Part shown: one piece after another, positions 43,574-52,888 of the stretch
How the letters are laid out: every line of letters starts with the position of its first letter
Numbering within the stretch: position 1 is the stretch's first letter
Translations under genes and position numbers: made by a program
NCBI RefSeq assembly: GCF_947501165.1
Contig: NZ_CANMUU010000001.1
Span: 992,001-1,056,000 of the forward strand
Reading direction: 5' to 3'
Length of the DNA: 64,000 nucleotides
From: an uncultured Allomuricauda sp.
GTDB lineage: Bacteria > Bacteroidota > Bacteroidia > Flavobacteriales > Flavobacteriaceae
The notes under the pieces: generated by a model
Databases searched by the model: none
What the model was told of the DNA's origin: nothing
The model's input: only the letters and a program-made list of their open reading frames with translations

Positions 43574-44898
43574 GAACTGATTCCAGCTATTTCTTGAGCC
43601 CACCCAATGATTAGGTTGATAGTTCCGGGGTCCCATTCCCCTGACTTTCCTTCAAAAGAGTCTTTGGCACTTTCATGAATGGTATTCCAGTGATCTAGAT
43701 TGGGATACTCATACAGTAAATGGTCTTTATGTCCATTTCTTTTGAGCACTTCCATAATCATCTTATTGTCAAAGGACGACATGATCCAATCATTGGTGCC
43801 TCGAAGAATACGAACAGGAACTTTCACTTTTTCCCATGCGCCTGACAAATCAAAATCTTGTAGCTGTTGATAATAGGCCATAGGGCGACCATACATATGT
43901 TCTGGGTCATGATAGTTGTATGCACTCAAAGCCGGATATTCATCTATTACTTGCTGATAGCTCTTTTTTTGAATTAACATCCCATGGTATAGTGGAATAT
44001 AGTATTGGTTCATTTTTTCTACAATCTGAGATTCTGTATTTCCCTTAAAGGATAGTATCCGTCGCTCAATTTCCAACATATGCTCATACCATGTTTTGAA
44101 AAAGGTCCCGTCTGAAATTACGCCAGCCAAGTCAAACTCATTGGCTAAAACTGGAGCCAAAGCACTCCCCATACTTGATCCATAAACAATGATTCTTGAG
44201 GTATCTACATAGGATTTTGATTTGAGATAGCGAATTGCACTGCGATAACCCTCCAGGTCCATCAAGAAATCTGATGTACTACAATCTCCATTGCTATCTC
44301 CAACACCAGGCTTTTCAATACGCATGACTACCATATTCGATTTTTCGACCAAACCTTTTATAGTTCTCCCCCAGTTTGTTCCTCTCCTGCCCGAATAGGT
44401 TTCAATACTAGAACAGCTCAAACCTCCTATTAATACTACTGCTGGTTGCTTACCAACTTTTTTGGGCTTGGTGATAATTACCCTTTGTGTAATACCATAG
44501 GCACTGGTCACTTCTTCATAATAGGTGTCCAATTTTTCATGCTTTTCTTTATCCAAAGCATTGAATACGACATGGCGTTCAATACTTTTTCCATTACGGA
44601 GTGCTTTGATTTCTGTTTTTACTGAAGCACGTAAACCGTATGTTATATCGCTCCAAACATTTGAGTCTTTGATAAGGATTCCATTTATCTCCAAAATAAG
44701 ATCGTTAGGTAAAAAACCTGCCTTAGCTAGAGGGCTATTTGGTTCTATGCTGCTAATCCGAGCTCCAGGTACATTTGCATCAGGGCCATTTATCTTGGCT
44801 TCCCAGGTGCTTCTTCTCCCTAATTTTTGCGCTTGGATTGGAATGAGGCTTAAACAAATAACGGTTAGTAAACCAAAAGCCATTGTTTTGTGTATCAT
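43570..44898 (-). CDS. Secreted PDZ-alpha/beta hydrolase fusion
   Basis: 442 residues: signal peptide (1-23), PDZ domain (about 35-110, 'ISSIEPNSPLAKAGFLPNDL'), then an alpha/beta hydrolase domain. Nucleophile Ser242 lies in 'VYGSSMGSALAP'; Asp in 'GTNDWIMSS' and His in 'NLDHWNTIHE' complete the likely triad. It resembles dipeptidyl-peptidase/esterase-type hydrolases. PDZ before the hydrolase may bind protein C-termini. Substrate unknown. Confidence 0.85.
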   Translation of the reverse strand: MIHKTMAFGLLTVICLSLIPIQAQKLGRRSTWEAKINGPDANVPGARISSIEPNSPLAKAGFLPNDLILEINGILIKDSNVWSDITYGLRASVKTEIKALRNGKSIERHVVFNALDKEKHEKLDTYYEEVTSAYGITQRVIITKPKKVGKQPAVVLIGGLSCSSIETYSGRRGTNWGRTIKGLVEKSNMVVMRIEKPGVGDSNGDCSTSDFLMDLEGYRSAIRYLKSKSYVDTSRIIVYGSSMGSALAPVLANEFDLAGVISDGTFFKTWYEHMLEIERRILSFKGNTESQIVEKMNQYYIPLYHGMLIQKKSYQQVIDEYPALSAYNYHDPEHMYGRPMAYYQQLQDFDLSGAWEKVKVPVRILRGTNDWIMSSFDNKMIMEVLKRNGHKDHLLYEYPNLDHWNTIHESAKDSFEGKSGEWDPGTINLIIGWAQEIAGISS

Positions 44899-45019
44899 CT
44901 GTTCGTTTTTAAGATGGCTTAAAACTAGAATGGCTATTTTTAGGCTAGCTGGATTTTATATCTGCTACGCTTGTTTTTATGTGAAAAGTAGGTGTAGCAT
45001 GATTTGAAGTTTTGATGAA

Positions 45020-45772
45020 ATGAATAAAACGAAGGACTTCTATCTTTTTAATTCACGAATTGCGACCCATATTCTATTTTGGGTTACGTATTATGTTCTT
45101 TTTGGATTTATCTGGGTGAATGAAGAAGGATATTTGGCTTCCTTTTATTTGGAGTTTCTTTTGATGCCCATTCGTATTTTGGCGGTATATTTTACAATTT
45201 ACTTTTTACTGCCCAGATACTTAATGAAGAAAAGGTACTGGGCTTTCATATTGGGTTATGGGTTTATGTTGCTCATGGGTGGAATCTTGCAACGCGTGTT
45301 TATACATCTATTTTATGAAAACCTCCTCTTAAATGATTCCAGTAGCGGGCTGTTCAACCTAATGATGTTGGTACGTGCGATAATACTTATAAATACCACT
45401 GCTCTACTGATTTTGGCCATCAAGATTTTCCAATTATGGGCAAAAGAATCCGAAAAAAACCAAAGTCTGGAAAGCGAAGTTTTGGAAATTCGCTCAAGCC
45501 GTAGAACACATCGTGTGCCTACACAGGAAATTCTGTTTATTGAAGGTTTGGGGAATTATGTAACCTATCATTTAGCAGATAAATCAAAAATTACCAGCTA
45601 CGGTACCATAAAATCAACTTTGGAGATACTCCCAAAGAACTTCACTCGCGTGCACAAGTCATATGTGATAAACAAGTATCATGTAAAATCTTATGATACC
45701 ATGACCATAGATGTCAGCAACAATTCCATTCCCAGAGGAAAAAGTGTTACTGATGATGTTTTGGCCCCATAG
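45020..45772 (+). CDS. Membrane-embedded LytTR DNA-binding regulator
   Basis: 250 residues. Four N-terminal membrane helices (about 12-140, 'FWVTYYVLFGFIWVNEEGYL') are followed by a short coiled linker and a LytTR DNA-binding domain (about 155-250) with 'EILFIEGLGNYVTYHLADKS' and 'FTRVHKSYVINKYHV'. It lacks receiver and kinase domains, so it is a one-component regulator at the inner membrane. Its target is unknown. Confidence 0.88.
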   Translation: MNKTKDFYLFNSRIATHILFWVTYYVLFGFIWVNEEGYLASFYLEFLLMPIRILAVYFTIYFLLPRYLMKKRYWAFILGYGFMLLMGGILQRVFIHLFYENLLLNDSSSGLFNLMMLVRAIILINTTALLILAIKIFQLWAKESEKNQSLESEVLEIRSSRRTHRVPTQEILFIEGLGNYVTYHLADKSKITSYGTIKSTLEILPKNFTRVHKSYVINKYHVKSYDTMTIDVSNNSIPRGKSVTDDVLAP

Positions 45773-45774
45773 TT

Positions 45775-46776
45775 CTAGTCTAATTTTTCAGTAAGCCGTT
45801 TAAAAGTCTTTTTTGCTTCTTTTTCTTTATAAAGAATGTTGTAAACAGCATCAATGATTGGAGTTTTTGCTTTTTTCTCCAATTTGGACATTAAATCATG
45901 GGCACTCTTTGCGGCATAGTAGCCCTCAGCTACCATGTTCATTTCCATCATGGCGCTTTTGACGGTATATCCTTTACCAATCATATTGCCGAACATGCGG
46001 TTTCGGCTAAAAATGGAATAACCCGTAACCAACAAATCGCCTAGATAAGCGGAGTTATTGATGTTTCGCTTCATTTTATGTACACAACTAATAAATCGTT
46101 TCATTTCGCGAATGGAATTGCTCATCAAAACGCTCTGAAAATTGTCTCCATACCCTAAACCATGTGATATTCCAGCTGCTATTGCGTAAATATTTTTTAG
46201 CATTGCCGCATACTCAGTACCAATTATGTCATCGGATATTTTGGTCCGGATATAATGACTTCTCAAGTTTTTAGCCACCAATTCAGCTTTGAAAGTATCG
46301 GAACAGGCCAAAGTAAGATAGGAGAGGCGCTCAAGGGCAACCTCTTCGGCATGGCATGGTCCAGTCAATACACCAATGTTTTCAAATGGAATGTCGTAAG
46401 CTTCATGCAAGTGTTCCCCCACTATCAATCCTGTTTCCGGAACAATACCCTTAATGGCGGAGAAAACAATTTTATCCTTTAGAGCTAAGGTCAAATTTGC
46501 AAACTCTTTCTCCAGAAAAGCCGAGGGAATAGCTAAAATCAACACATCTGAAGCTTCCACAATTTCATCAATAGAAGAGCTTAGATGTAATTGGGAAACA
46601 TCAAATTGGGCAGAGCTAATATAATGCGGATTATTACCTTCTCTTTGTAGATGTCTGATAATAGAATCGTTACGAATATACCAAGCTATTCGGTCCATAT
46701 TTTCGGAGAGCATTTTTACAATGGCGGTACCCCAACTACCACCTCCTACAACTCCAAACCTAAGTGAGTTTTGCAT
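45775..46776 (-). CDS. gpsA: Glycerol-3-phosphate dehydrogenase [NAD(P)+]
   Basis: 333 residues. NAD-binding 'FGVVGGGSWGTAIVKML', 'GPCHAEEVALERLSYL', catalytic Lys in 'GTEYAAMLKNIYAIAAGISH' and 'LGDLLVTGYSIFSRNRMFG' match GpsA. It reduces dihydroxyacetone phosphate to glycerol-3-phosphate for lipid synthesis. Start ATG 46776 with a -7 element 17 bases upstream. Confidence 0.95.
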   Translation of the reverse strand: MQNSLRFGVVGGGSWGTAIVKMLSENMDRIAWYIRNDSIIRHLQREGNNPHYISSAQFDVSQLHLSSSIDEIVEASDVLILAIPSAFLEKEFANLTLALKDKIVFSAIKGIVPETGLIVGEHLHEAYDIPFENIGVLTGPCHAEEVALERLSYLTLACSDTFKAELVAKNLRSHYIRTKISDDIIGTEYAAMLKNIYAIAAGISHGLGYGDNFQSVLMSNSIREMKRFISCVHKMKRNINNSAYLGDLLVTGYSIFSRNRMFGNMIGKGYTVKSAMMEMNMVAEGYYAAKSAHDLMSKLEKKAKTPIIDAVYNILYKEKEAKKTFKRLTEKLD

Positions 46777-46793
46777 GTTTCAGATTAAGGGTT

Positions 46794-46801
46794 CAAAACT
46801 A
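46794..46801 (-). promoter_or_regulatory. -7 promoter element TAGTTTTG for gpsA
   Basis: Exact TAnnTTTG match on the minus strand, 17 bases before the gpsA ATG. Confidence 0.42.
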
Positions 46802-46901
46802 ATCAATCCTTTAAACAATACATTGATATCTGATTATCAATTAGTTATATTTTTTGGCATAATGCTTGGTTTAGTACAGTATAATCCAAAAGACTGAAAT
46901 T

Positions 46902-47825
46902 ATGAGAAATGGAAAACTACTATTCGGATTACTTTTTATAGGCCTCTTGGCCTCATCATGTTATACCGATGTTATTATCGAAGATGATTTCATTGAAGCA
47001 TCACCGGTTAACACTGCTCTGGTTTTAGAGAGTTATGACTTATGGTATATCGACATCAACGCAAGCCGAGGAAATGGAGAAGTTCCTTTTTTACAGCGAG
47101 CGTTTACCATTTCTTTTAATAGAGGTATAGTCTATGTTAACAATAATTTGGCAGGCATAGGAAAAACTGGTAATGGTTTTGGTATTGATGTGGGTGCATA
47201 TGGAACTTTGAACGGTGCTGTGGAAGTAGATCATGATATTGATGGTCTTTGGTTTTTGGAGGTCTTGGCCATAAATGATAGGACAATTGAGCTTTATAAT
47301 CCAAATACAAATACTTCTTACGTATTAAGGGGTTATCAAAGGAACAACTTTGATTATGATTTGGTGTTCTATGATAATATCCACATGTTCTTGCAGGAAT
47401 ATGAAGCTTGGGAGAAAACATTCACGAGCGAAGTTGGTGCCATCAATGAGTTCGATGAAGAGAATTATCTACAGTTTTTATCTGGTGGTGGTCAAGGCGT
47501 TTTCCGTTCATCTATAGACAACCTAGCCATACCACTTGTGGATTTGGTTTGGGATTATGAGGGGATATATGAGGTTTTTGATGTACAAGGAGATAGCACG
47601 CTTAAAACTTTAACACTGGATTACGATTTCTTGGGCAATGATTATTTCGAGCTCTACGTTATTGATGATAGTACCATAGAATTGTTTCATGTAGTAAGCG
47701 GTACAATATATGAGTTCACCGGAAGAGGGTTTATTCAGTATTTGAAGTCAAATCCAAAGATTGGGAAAAAGCGGGAAAAAGTTAAAAATTCCATAATGTC
47801 TGTGACTCGGCAAAGAAAAATGTAA
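46902..47825 (+). CDS. Lipoprotein with internally repeated beta domain
   Basis: 307 residues. Lipoprotein signal with lipobox SSC (Cys20), acidic residues after it. Two similar halves: 'LEVLAINDRTIELYNPNTNT' near residue 120 and 'FELYVIDDSTIELFHVVSGT' near residue 250, each followed by a 'Y...G-G' strand, suggesting duplicated lipocalin-like beta units. No family with known function is recognised. Monocistronic with a strong terminator. Confidence 0.78.
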   Translation: MRNGKLLFGLLFIGLLASSCYTDVIIEDDFIEASPVNTALVLESYDLWYIDINASRGNGEVPFLQRAFTISFNRGIVYVNNNLAGIGKTGNGFGIDVGAYGTLNGAVEVDHDIDGLWFLEVLAINDRTIELYNPNTNTSYVLRGYQRNNFDYDLVFYDNIHMFLQEYEAWEKTFTSEVGAINEFDEENYLQFLSGGGQGVFRSSIDNLAIPLVDLVWDYEGIYEVFDVQGDSTLKTLTLDYDFLGNDYFELYVIDDSTIELFHVVSGTIYEFTGRGFIQYLKSNPKIGKKREKVKNSIMSVTRQRKM

Positions 47826-47883
47826 GGACAAAAAATAGTGTTCGACTATGTAGACAAGTTTTTTGGTTGGTTATTTAGTTAAA

Positions 47884-47919
47884 AATCGCCTCAAGTGCTA
47901 GCTTGGGGCGGTTTTTTTT
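47884..47919 (+). terminator. Rho-independent terminator after lipoprotein gene
   Basis: 12-bp stem (47884-47895 with 47902-47913, G-T pairs allowed), six-base loop, then eight T. Confidence 0.88.
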
Positions 47920-47959
47920 GTGCCAGGAACGGAATAAATACAGCGTCAACTGACTCTTA

Positions 47960-48811
47960 TCAGAACGTTTTTCCAAAATGTTTCTTGAAATCAGAAGGGT
48001 TTTGATGGCTAATTTTTTTGAAAGTCCTATTAAAATAGGAAAGGCTCTCAAATCCACAGTCATAACAAGTTTCGCTAATATTTTTCCCCATCAACAAGAG
48101 TCTTTTGGCCTGACTAATGCGATATTGATTTAGAAAATTAGTAAATGTGTTCCCCGTGGTCTTTTTAAAATAACGACAGAATGACTCCGCACCTAAATTG
48201 CAAAGTTCAGCTACCTCCCCAATCGCAATTTTACGTTGGTAGTTTTTATCTACAAATTCATGAATACTTCGAAGTCTATCCTGTTCTTTTTTTCTATAGG
48301 TATTCACAAAAGGACGGTCATGCAATAAATAATATTCTTTACTACTGGCTAAACGCTTCAAAATTTGAATGGACTCTATAAATAATTCAAAAGGAGAAAG
48401 CGTATAAAGCTTCTTTAACTGAGCACCAACTTGTTCTTTGGTTTTTCCGGTAAAAACGATGCCGTGACTAGACCTTTCAAAGAGGGTAAGAATATCGTTA
48501 AGTTCAGAAATATTGAGAAGTACGTTTTCCTTGAAAGATGGTTTTATGTGTAGAACTTCCTTAATGTAATCGGTTTGAACGCCATAATCAAAATTCAAAT
48601 GAGGAATATTGAAACCAATGAAAACCAAATCACTTTTAGTATAACTTGAAATACTCTCACCTACATGTCGGGTAGCACTGGCACCTTCAATGTAAACCAA
48701 TTCGTATTCAGGATGGAAATGCCAATAGAAAAGATGATTTAATCTGGGGAGGTGCAAAAGCCGAAAGGGACTATTGGTATTTGGCGCTATGGTCTCTAAT
48801 TCAATTTTCAC
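47960..48811 (-). CDS. AraC-family regulator with cupin sensor
   Basis: 283 residues from a GTG at 48811. The N-terminal cupin ('HFHPEYELVYIEGASATRHV') probably binds a small ligand. The C-terminal double HTH (about 185-283) has 'IGEVAELCNLGAESFCRYFK' and 'SETCYDCGFESLSYFNRTFK'. Divergent from the PhyH dioxygenase gene at 48945, which it may control along with the SulP gene beyond (inference). A perfect palindrome lies 5 bases before its start. Confidence 0.92.
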   Translation of the reverse strand: MKIELETIAPNTNSPFRLLHLPRLNHLFYWHFHPEYELVYIEGASATRHVGESISSYTKSDLVFIGFNIPHLNFDYGVQTDYIKEVLHIKPSFKENVLLNISELNDILTLFERSSHGIVFTGKTKEQVGAQLKKLYTLSPFELFIESIQILKRLASSKEYYLLHDRPFVNTYRKKEQDRLRSIHEFVDKNYQRKIAIGEVAELCNLGAESFCRYFKKTTGNTFTNFLNQYRISQAKRLLLMGKNISETCYDCGFESLSYFNRTFKKISHQNPSDFKKHFGKTF

Positions 48812-48815
48812 ATAA

Positions 48816-48833
48816 ATACCTTATAAAAGGTAT
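48816..48833. promoter_or_regulatory. Palindrome at the AraC gene start
   Basis: ATACCTT-4-AAGGTAT, perfect seven-base arms, five bases upstream of the GTG at 48811. Could be an autoregulatory site or a leader hairpin that limits translation. Confidence 0.35.
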
Positions 48834-48944
48834 AAATTAATCAAAAAAATCAAAATAGTTCAAACTTGTATCAATATTACGGTAGAACATGCTTTTCGAT
48901 GAACGTAGATTTACATAATAGAATAATCAGGTAAAAATAAATGT

Positions 48945-49916
48945 ATGGACAGCGCAGAAAAAATGGAAATGGCCAATAAGGCTCATGAAGAAATCCCAGG
49001 AAACCCATCAACCGCCACAAGTAGTAAGCAAAAGTTGAATGATAGAACCAACGGGAAACCTTTGCGGGTTCTTTCCGAAGAAGATTGGAAGTTTTGGAAA
49101 GAAGAAGGGTATATCGTTATCAAAAATGCCGTTTCCAAGGAGCAAGCTAAGGCCACCGCAGACTTTCTATGGGAATTTGATGAGAAAGACCCAAATAATC
49201 CGGAAACTTGGTATGCTCCACCAAGGGCAGAGATGAAAATGAAGGAACTCACGGGAACCGGTATGGTTGAGGTGTACAACCATCAACATCTCTGGAACAA
49301 TCGGCAGACCGAAAAAGTATATAATGCTTTTGTGGATGTTTGGGGCACAGAAAAACTATGGGTGACCATTGACCGAGCTAACTTAAATTTTCCATTGCAG
49401 CCAGGGGTAGATAAAAAGGGTTTCATCCATTGGGATTATGACCCTGAAACTAAACCTCAAAATGTTCAAGGAGTTTTAGCACTGGCCGACCAAACCGATG
49501 AAAATATGGGAGGATTCCAATGCATTCCATGGCTGTATCGCAATTACGATACTTGGAAGTTGACCCAACCTGAAGACAGGGACCATTTTCAACCAGACAT
49601 ATCAGGTTTGGAAGACAAAATTGTAAAAGTAAAGCTGGAAGCTGGGGACTTGTTGATTTTCAACAGTACGCAGCCTCATGGTATCCGTCCGAACAAATCT
49701 GGAAATAAGGTACGTATTGCCCAATACATCTCAATGATGCCTGCGGAAGAGGATAATGAAGCTCTAAGGCAATGGCGCATCAACTCATGGAAAAATCGAG
49801 TTGCGCCAGAAGGCTATGCCTTTCCGGGTGACCCCAGAAATTGGGAACGGGACAAATATGAAACCGCCAAACTAAACCCATTGGGAGAACGATTACTAGG
49901 GTTAACTGCTTGGTAG
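48945..49916 (+). CDS. Phytanoyl-CoA dioxygenase-family Fe(II)/2-oxoglutarate oxygenase
   Basis: 323 residues. Double-stranded beta-helix with iron ligands His and Asp in 'FIHWDYDPETKP' and the distal His in 'NSTQPHGIRPN'; the 2-oxoglutarate Arg is in 'KVRIAQYISMMP'. 'EEDWKFWKEEGYIVIKNAVS' is the usual PhyH N-terminus. It hydroxylates an unknown substrate. Divergent from an AraC regulator and followed by a SulP transporter after 83 bases. Confidence 0.9.
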   Translation: MDSAEKMEMANKAHEEIPGNPSTATSSKQKLNDRTNGKPLRVLSEEDWKFWKEEGYIVIKNAVSKEQAKATADFLWEFDEKDPNNPETWYAPPRAEMKMKELTGTGMVEVYNHQHLWNNRQTEKVYNAFVDVWGTEKLWVTIDRANLNFPLQPGVDKKGFIHWDYDPETKPQNVQGVLALADQTDENMGGFQCIPWLYRNYDTWKLTQPEDRDHFQPDISGLEDKIVKVKLEAGDLLIFNSTQPHGIRPNKSGNKVRIAQYISMMPAEEDNEALRQWRINSWKNRVAPEGYAFPGDPRNWERDKYETAKLNPLGERLLGLTAW

Positions 49917-49971
49917 GATTGTTAAATCCATAAAAATAAGTGGTCTAATCACCTACTTTACAGAATAGTGC

Positions 49972-49979
49972 TATTTTTG
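49972..49979 (+). promoter_or_regulatory. -7 promoter element TATTTTTG for SulP gene
   Basis: Exact TAnnTTTG match, 20 bases before ATG 50000; suggests the transporter is not only transcribed from the PhyH promoter. Confidence 0.42.
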
Positions 49980-49999
49980 CCGGCTTCAAAACATGGGCA

Positions 50000-51574
50000 A
50001 TGAAAAAGTACTTGAACCTTTTTGATTTTTCGCAGAAAGTAAATTATCGCACAGAAGTGTTATCGGGACTTACTGTTGCTTTGGCCTTGGTTCCAGAGGC
50101 CATTGCGTTTGCCTTAATTCCAGGCTTCTCACCATTAACCGGCCTTTATGCAGCCTTTGTGCTGGCTTTGGTGACTTCAATATTGGGAGGACGACCAGGA
50201 ATGATATCTGGTGCAACAGGTGCTGTAGCGGTAATCTTCGTAGGATTGATTTTGGAACTCAAACGGACTTTTCCTGGAATTGAGCCCACAACGATACTAA
50301 ATTATGTGTTTGCAACGGTAATTATTGCTGGGGTCATCCAAATTTTAGCTGGACTGCTTCGTTTAGGAAAATTCATTCGGCTTGTACCTCATCCCGTAAT
50401 GTTTGGATTTGTAAATGGTTTGGCCATTATCATATTTATGGCGCAATTCCCTAATTTTTATCAAAAGGGAACAGAAGAACTTTTATCAGGAACGCCCTTG
50501 TACACCATGTTGGGTTTGACCCTTTTGACCATGTTGATTATTTGGGGTTTTCCTAAGCTGACAAAAGCATTCCCTTCATCTTTGCTGGCCATTGTTGTGG
50601 TTTCCGCTATCGTAATCGGCTTTGGAATAGATACATTGACTGTTGCGGATACTATACAAGAAGGTGAAAGTATACAAGGCGGGTTTCCGCCATTATCTAT
50701 ACCCAAAATTCCATTTACGTGGGATACGTTTCTGATTATCATTCCCTATTCGGCCATTGTAGCGGGAGTAGGTTTAATAGAAAGTTTGTTGACGCTGAAT
50801 ATTATTGATGAAATTACGGAAACAAGGGGTAGTGGAAATAAAGAATGTGTAGCGCAAGGAACTGCAAATATCCTCTCCGGATTCCTATCTGGAATGGGAG
50901 GTTGTGCCATGATAGGGCAGAGTTTAATCAATACTTCGTCTGGGGCAAGAGCAAGGCTTTCTGGAATTACCGCTGCTGTGATGCTATTGGTTTTCATCAT
51001 GTTTGGCAGCAGTTTGATAGAACAACTGCCTATGGCAGCTTTGGTGGGACTGATGTTTATGGTGGCCATAGGAACTTTTGAATGGGCCAGCTTTAAAACG
51101 TTTCGAAAAATGCCAAATTCAGACGTTATAGTTATGGTTTTGGTGACTTTGATTACTGCCATCACGCATAATTTGGCGGTCGCTGTTTTACTCGGTGTTA
51201 TTATTTCGGCACTAGCGTACTCCTGGGAAAATGCAAAACGTATTCGAGCAAGAAAACATGTAGATGAAAATGGAGTAAAACACTACGAGATTTATGGTCC
51301 TTTGTTCTTTGGTTCCACAACCTTATTTGCGGAAAAATTTGACGTTCAAAACGACCCTAGCGAAGTAATCATTGATTTTCAAGAAAGTAGGGTAGCCGAT
51401 ATGTCGGGTATTGAGGCTCTGAACAAGATTACCGAACGCTATGCCAAAGCAGGAAAAAAGGTACACTTGAGACATTTGAGCAAAGACTGTATTCGCCTTC
51501 TAAAAAATGCAGAGGATATCATTGAAGTCAATGTAATGGAAGATCCGACCTATAAAGTAGTGGTAGATAATTAA
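50000..51574 (+). CDS. SulP-family anion transporter (third in window)
   Basis: 524 residues. SulP core 'ALVPEAIAFALIPGFSPLTG', 'GGRPGMISGATGAVAVIFVG', 'FLSGMGGCAMIGQSLINTSS', and a C-terminal STAS domain ('SEVIIDFQESRVADMSGIEA'). The 'PEAIAFALIPG' form resembles a bicarbonate/sulfate-type subgroup different from the two at 9-13 kb. It lacks the acidic loop of the first. Substrate unknown. The stop lies 2 bases from the convergent DinB-like gene. Confidence 0.9.
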   Translation: MKKYLNLFDFSQKVNYRTEVLSGLTVALALVPEAIAFALIPGFSPLTGLYAAFVLALVTSILGGRPGMISGATGAVAVIFVGLILELKRTFPGIEPTTILNYVFATVIIAGVIQILAGLLRLGKFIRLVPHPVMFGFVNGLAIIIFMAQFPNFYQKGTEELLSGTPLYTMLGLTLLTMLIIWGFPKLTKAFPSSLLAIVVVSAIVIGFGIDTLTVADTIQEGESIQGGFPPLSIPKIPFTWDTFLIIIPYSAIVAGVGLIESLLTLNIIDEITETRGSGNKECVAQGTANILSGFLSGMGGCAMIGQSLINTSSGARARLSGITAAVMLLVFIMFGSSLIEQLPMAALVGLMFMVAIGTFEWASFKTFRKMPNSDVIVMVLVTLITAITHNLAVAVLLGVIISALAYSWENAKRIRARKHVDENGVKHYEIYGPLFFGSTTLFAEKFDVQNDPSEVIIDFQESRVADMSGIEALNKITERYAKAGKKVHLRHLSKDCIRLLKNAEDIIEVNVMEDPTYKVVVDN

Positions 51575-51576
51575 GT

Positions 51577-52164
51577 CTATTCCCTAACCTTACCTGTAAA
51601 CACGCTAATATTTGGATTGATTGGATTTCCGGTTACCCTACGCAGCATGGTAATCTGGCCTGTATGGTAAATGCAATCGGAAAGCATACCATTGATTAGA
51701 TTCCAATACGGGAATGGTGTTTGTTTTTCTCCTCGTTGAAAGATTACCGCAAAATCTTCAAAATCAGAAGCTTGTTTTCCAAGCATCGCTTCGCTGGCCG
51801 CTTTGAGATTGATTAAGGTCTTTTCTCGTAATTCGCTGTAGGTCAATTTAGAAAAATCAGCGGGTCGGACGTTGGGTGTGGCAGTCGGAGCATTCAGAAT
51901 CATTTCGGACATGCCGTAAATGTGCTGTAGCGTTTCCAAAACACTTCTCGACTCTTCGGAGGGTTTATAGCTCCAGTCTTTCTCCGTTAATCCTTCGGTT
52001 GCCCAATAAAATCGGAATCCCAAACCATCAACCATCCGAGAGACAACATTTCCAGGGCCATAGTCGGAAGGGTAGTCCGGGATTTCTCGATAAGGTAATT
52101 CTTGAGATTTCATAGGGTTGGCTAAAAGAAAAACTATAAGAAAGAATCCTAATTTTTGTAACAT
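51577..52164 (-). CDS. Secreted DinB-superfamily protein
   Basis: 195 residues from ATG 52164. Signal peptide (1-22), then a DinB/YfiT-like four-helix bundle. Metal-binding His residues are visible in 'VLETLQHIYGMSEM' and 'DCIYHTGQITMLRR'. The superfamily includes thiol transferases and unassigned proteins; it is unrelated to DNA polymerase IV. It begins 4 bases after the lipocalin-like gene and is the third gene of the sensor operon. Confidence 0.83.
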   Translation of the reverse strand: MLQKLGFFLIVFLLANPMKSQELPYREIPDYPSDYGPGNVVSRMVDGLGFRFYWATEGLTEKDWSYKPSEESRSVLETLQHIYGMSEMILNAPTATPNVRPADFSKLTYSELREKTLINLKAASEAMLGKQASDFEDFAVIFQRGEKQTPFPYWNLINGMLSDCIYHTGQITMLRRVTGNPINPNISVFTGKVRE

Positions 52165-52168
52165 GGTA

Positions 52169-52888
52169 TTATTGTTTTCGCGGACTCCAAATTTCGTAAA
52201 TGGGTGAACCTTTGCTGCTTTTTCCGGAATGATGCCAATTACCGTCTTCCAGTTTAAAGTCAAAGGAAAGACTGGCTCCAACCCTTGAATCATCACGGGA
52301 GAAAAATCCTATGTTTTCGACATATTTTCCGTTTTCTGAGGTATAGGTTCCTCCGCCAGTTCCCATAAACTCTTTGGTCTCGGTATTATAGGCAATCCAT
52401 TGGAATCGAGTACCGGATAAGATTTTCATGGTTTTTCTAGGTCGGTTTGTATCACGCTGTTGAATTTTACCTTCTCGCATTCTTCCCGAAATTAACCATG
52501 CTCCATTCAACACTCCTGGAGAACCATCATCAATACGAGTCCAAACCTTATCCTCTAGATACATTTTCCCATCTATGAGTTTAAACTCCAAACTTTGGGA
52601 AGTACCGACCAATTGGGGGTCAAAAGTTGCGAATTCATAGGTGCAGTTAAAATTTCCATCTTTTACTTCATAGGAACCGCCCCAAGTACCCATAAATTTT
52701 CCCGAATCCTTATCAAAAAAAGCTTCGGATACAAAACCGTCTGAAATAATCACTACATGCTGCGTTTCCAAACCATCATCATTGGGAATTACCGTTTCCC
52801 ATGCCCCATCAATGGACTGGGAATGCAGGGTAAGACTAAAAATTAGCAAGAAAATGGTAATGCAGGTTTTATCTATCATTGAACTCAT
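52169..52888 (-). CDS. Secreted lipocalin-like beta-barrel protein
   Basis: 239 residues (ATG 52879 is an alternative). Signal peptide ends near 'TLHSQ'. Two repeated beta units each start 'GAWETV' or 'GAWLISG' and hold 'FMGTWGGSYEVKDGNF' and 'FMGTGGGTYTSENGKY', which look like duplicated lipocalin-like halves. Function unknown. It overlaps the end of the sensor gene by about 20 bases, and the DinB-like gene follows 4 bases after its stop. Confidence 0.72.
   Translation of the reverse strand: MSSMIDKTCITIFLLIFSLTLHSQSIDGAWETVIPNDDGLETQHVVIISDGFVSEAFFDKDSGKFMGTWGGSYEVKDGNFNCTYEFATFDPQLVGTSQSLEFKLIDGKMYLEDKVWTRIDDGSPGVLNGAWLISGRMREGKIQQRDTNRPRKTMKILSGTRFQWIAYNTETKEFMGTGGGTYTSENGKYVENIGFFSRDDSRVGASLSFDFKLEDGNWHHSGKSSKGSPIYEIWSPRKQ

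Noticed and set aside
44914-44935. Two ATGGCT copies as LytTR binding sites
   Set aside because: The spacing and sequence do not match the usual LytTR direct repeats well enough to list as a site.
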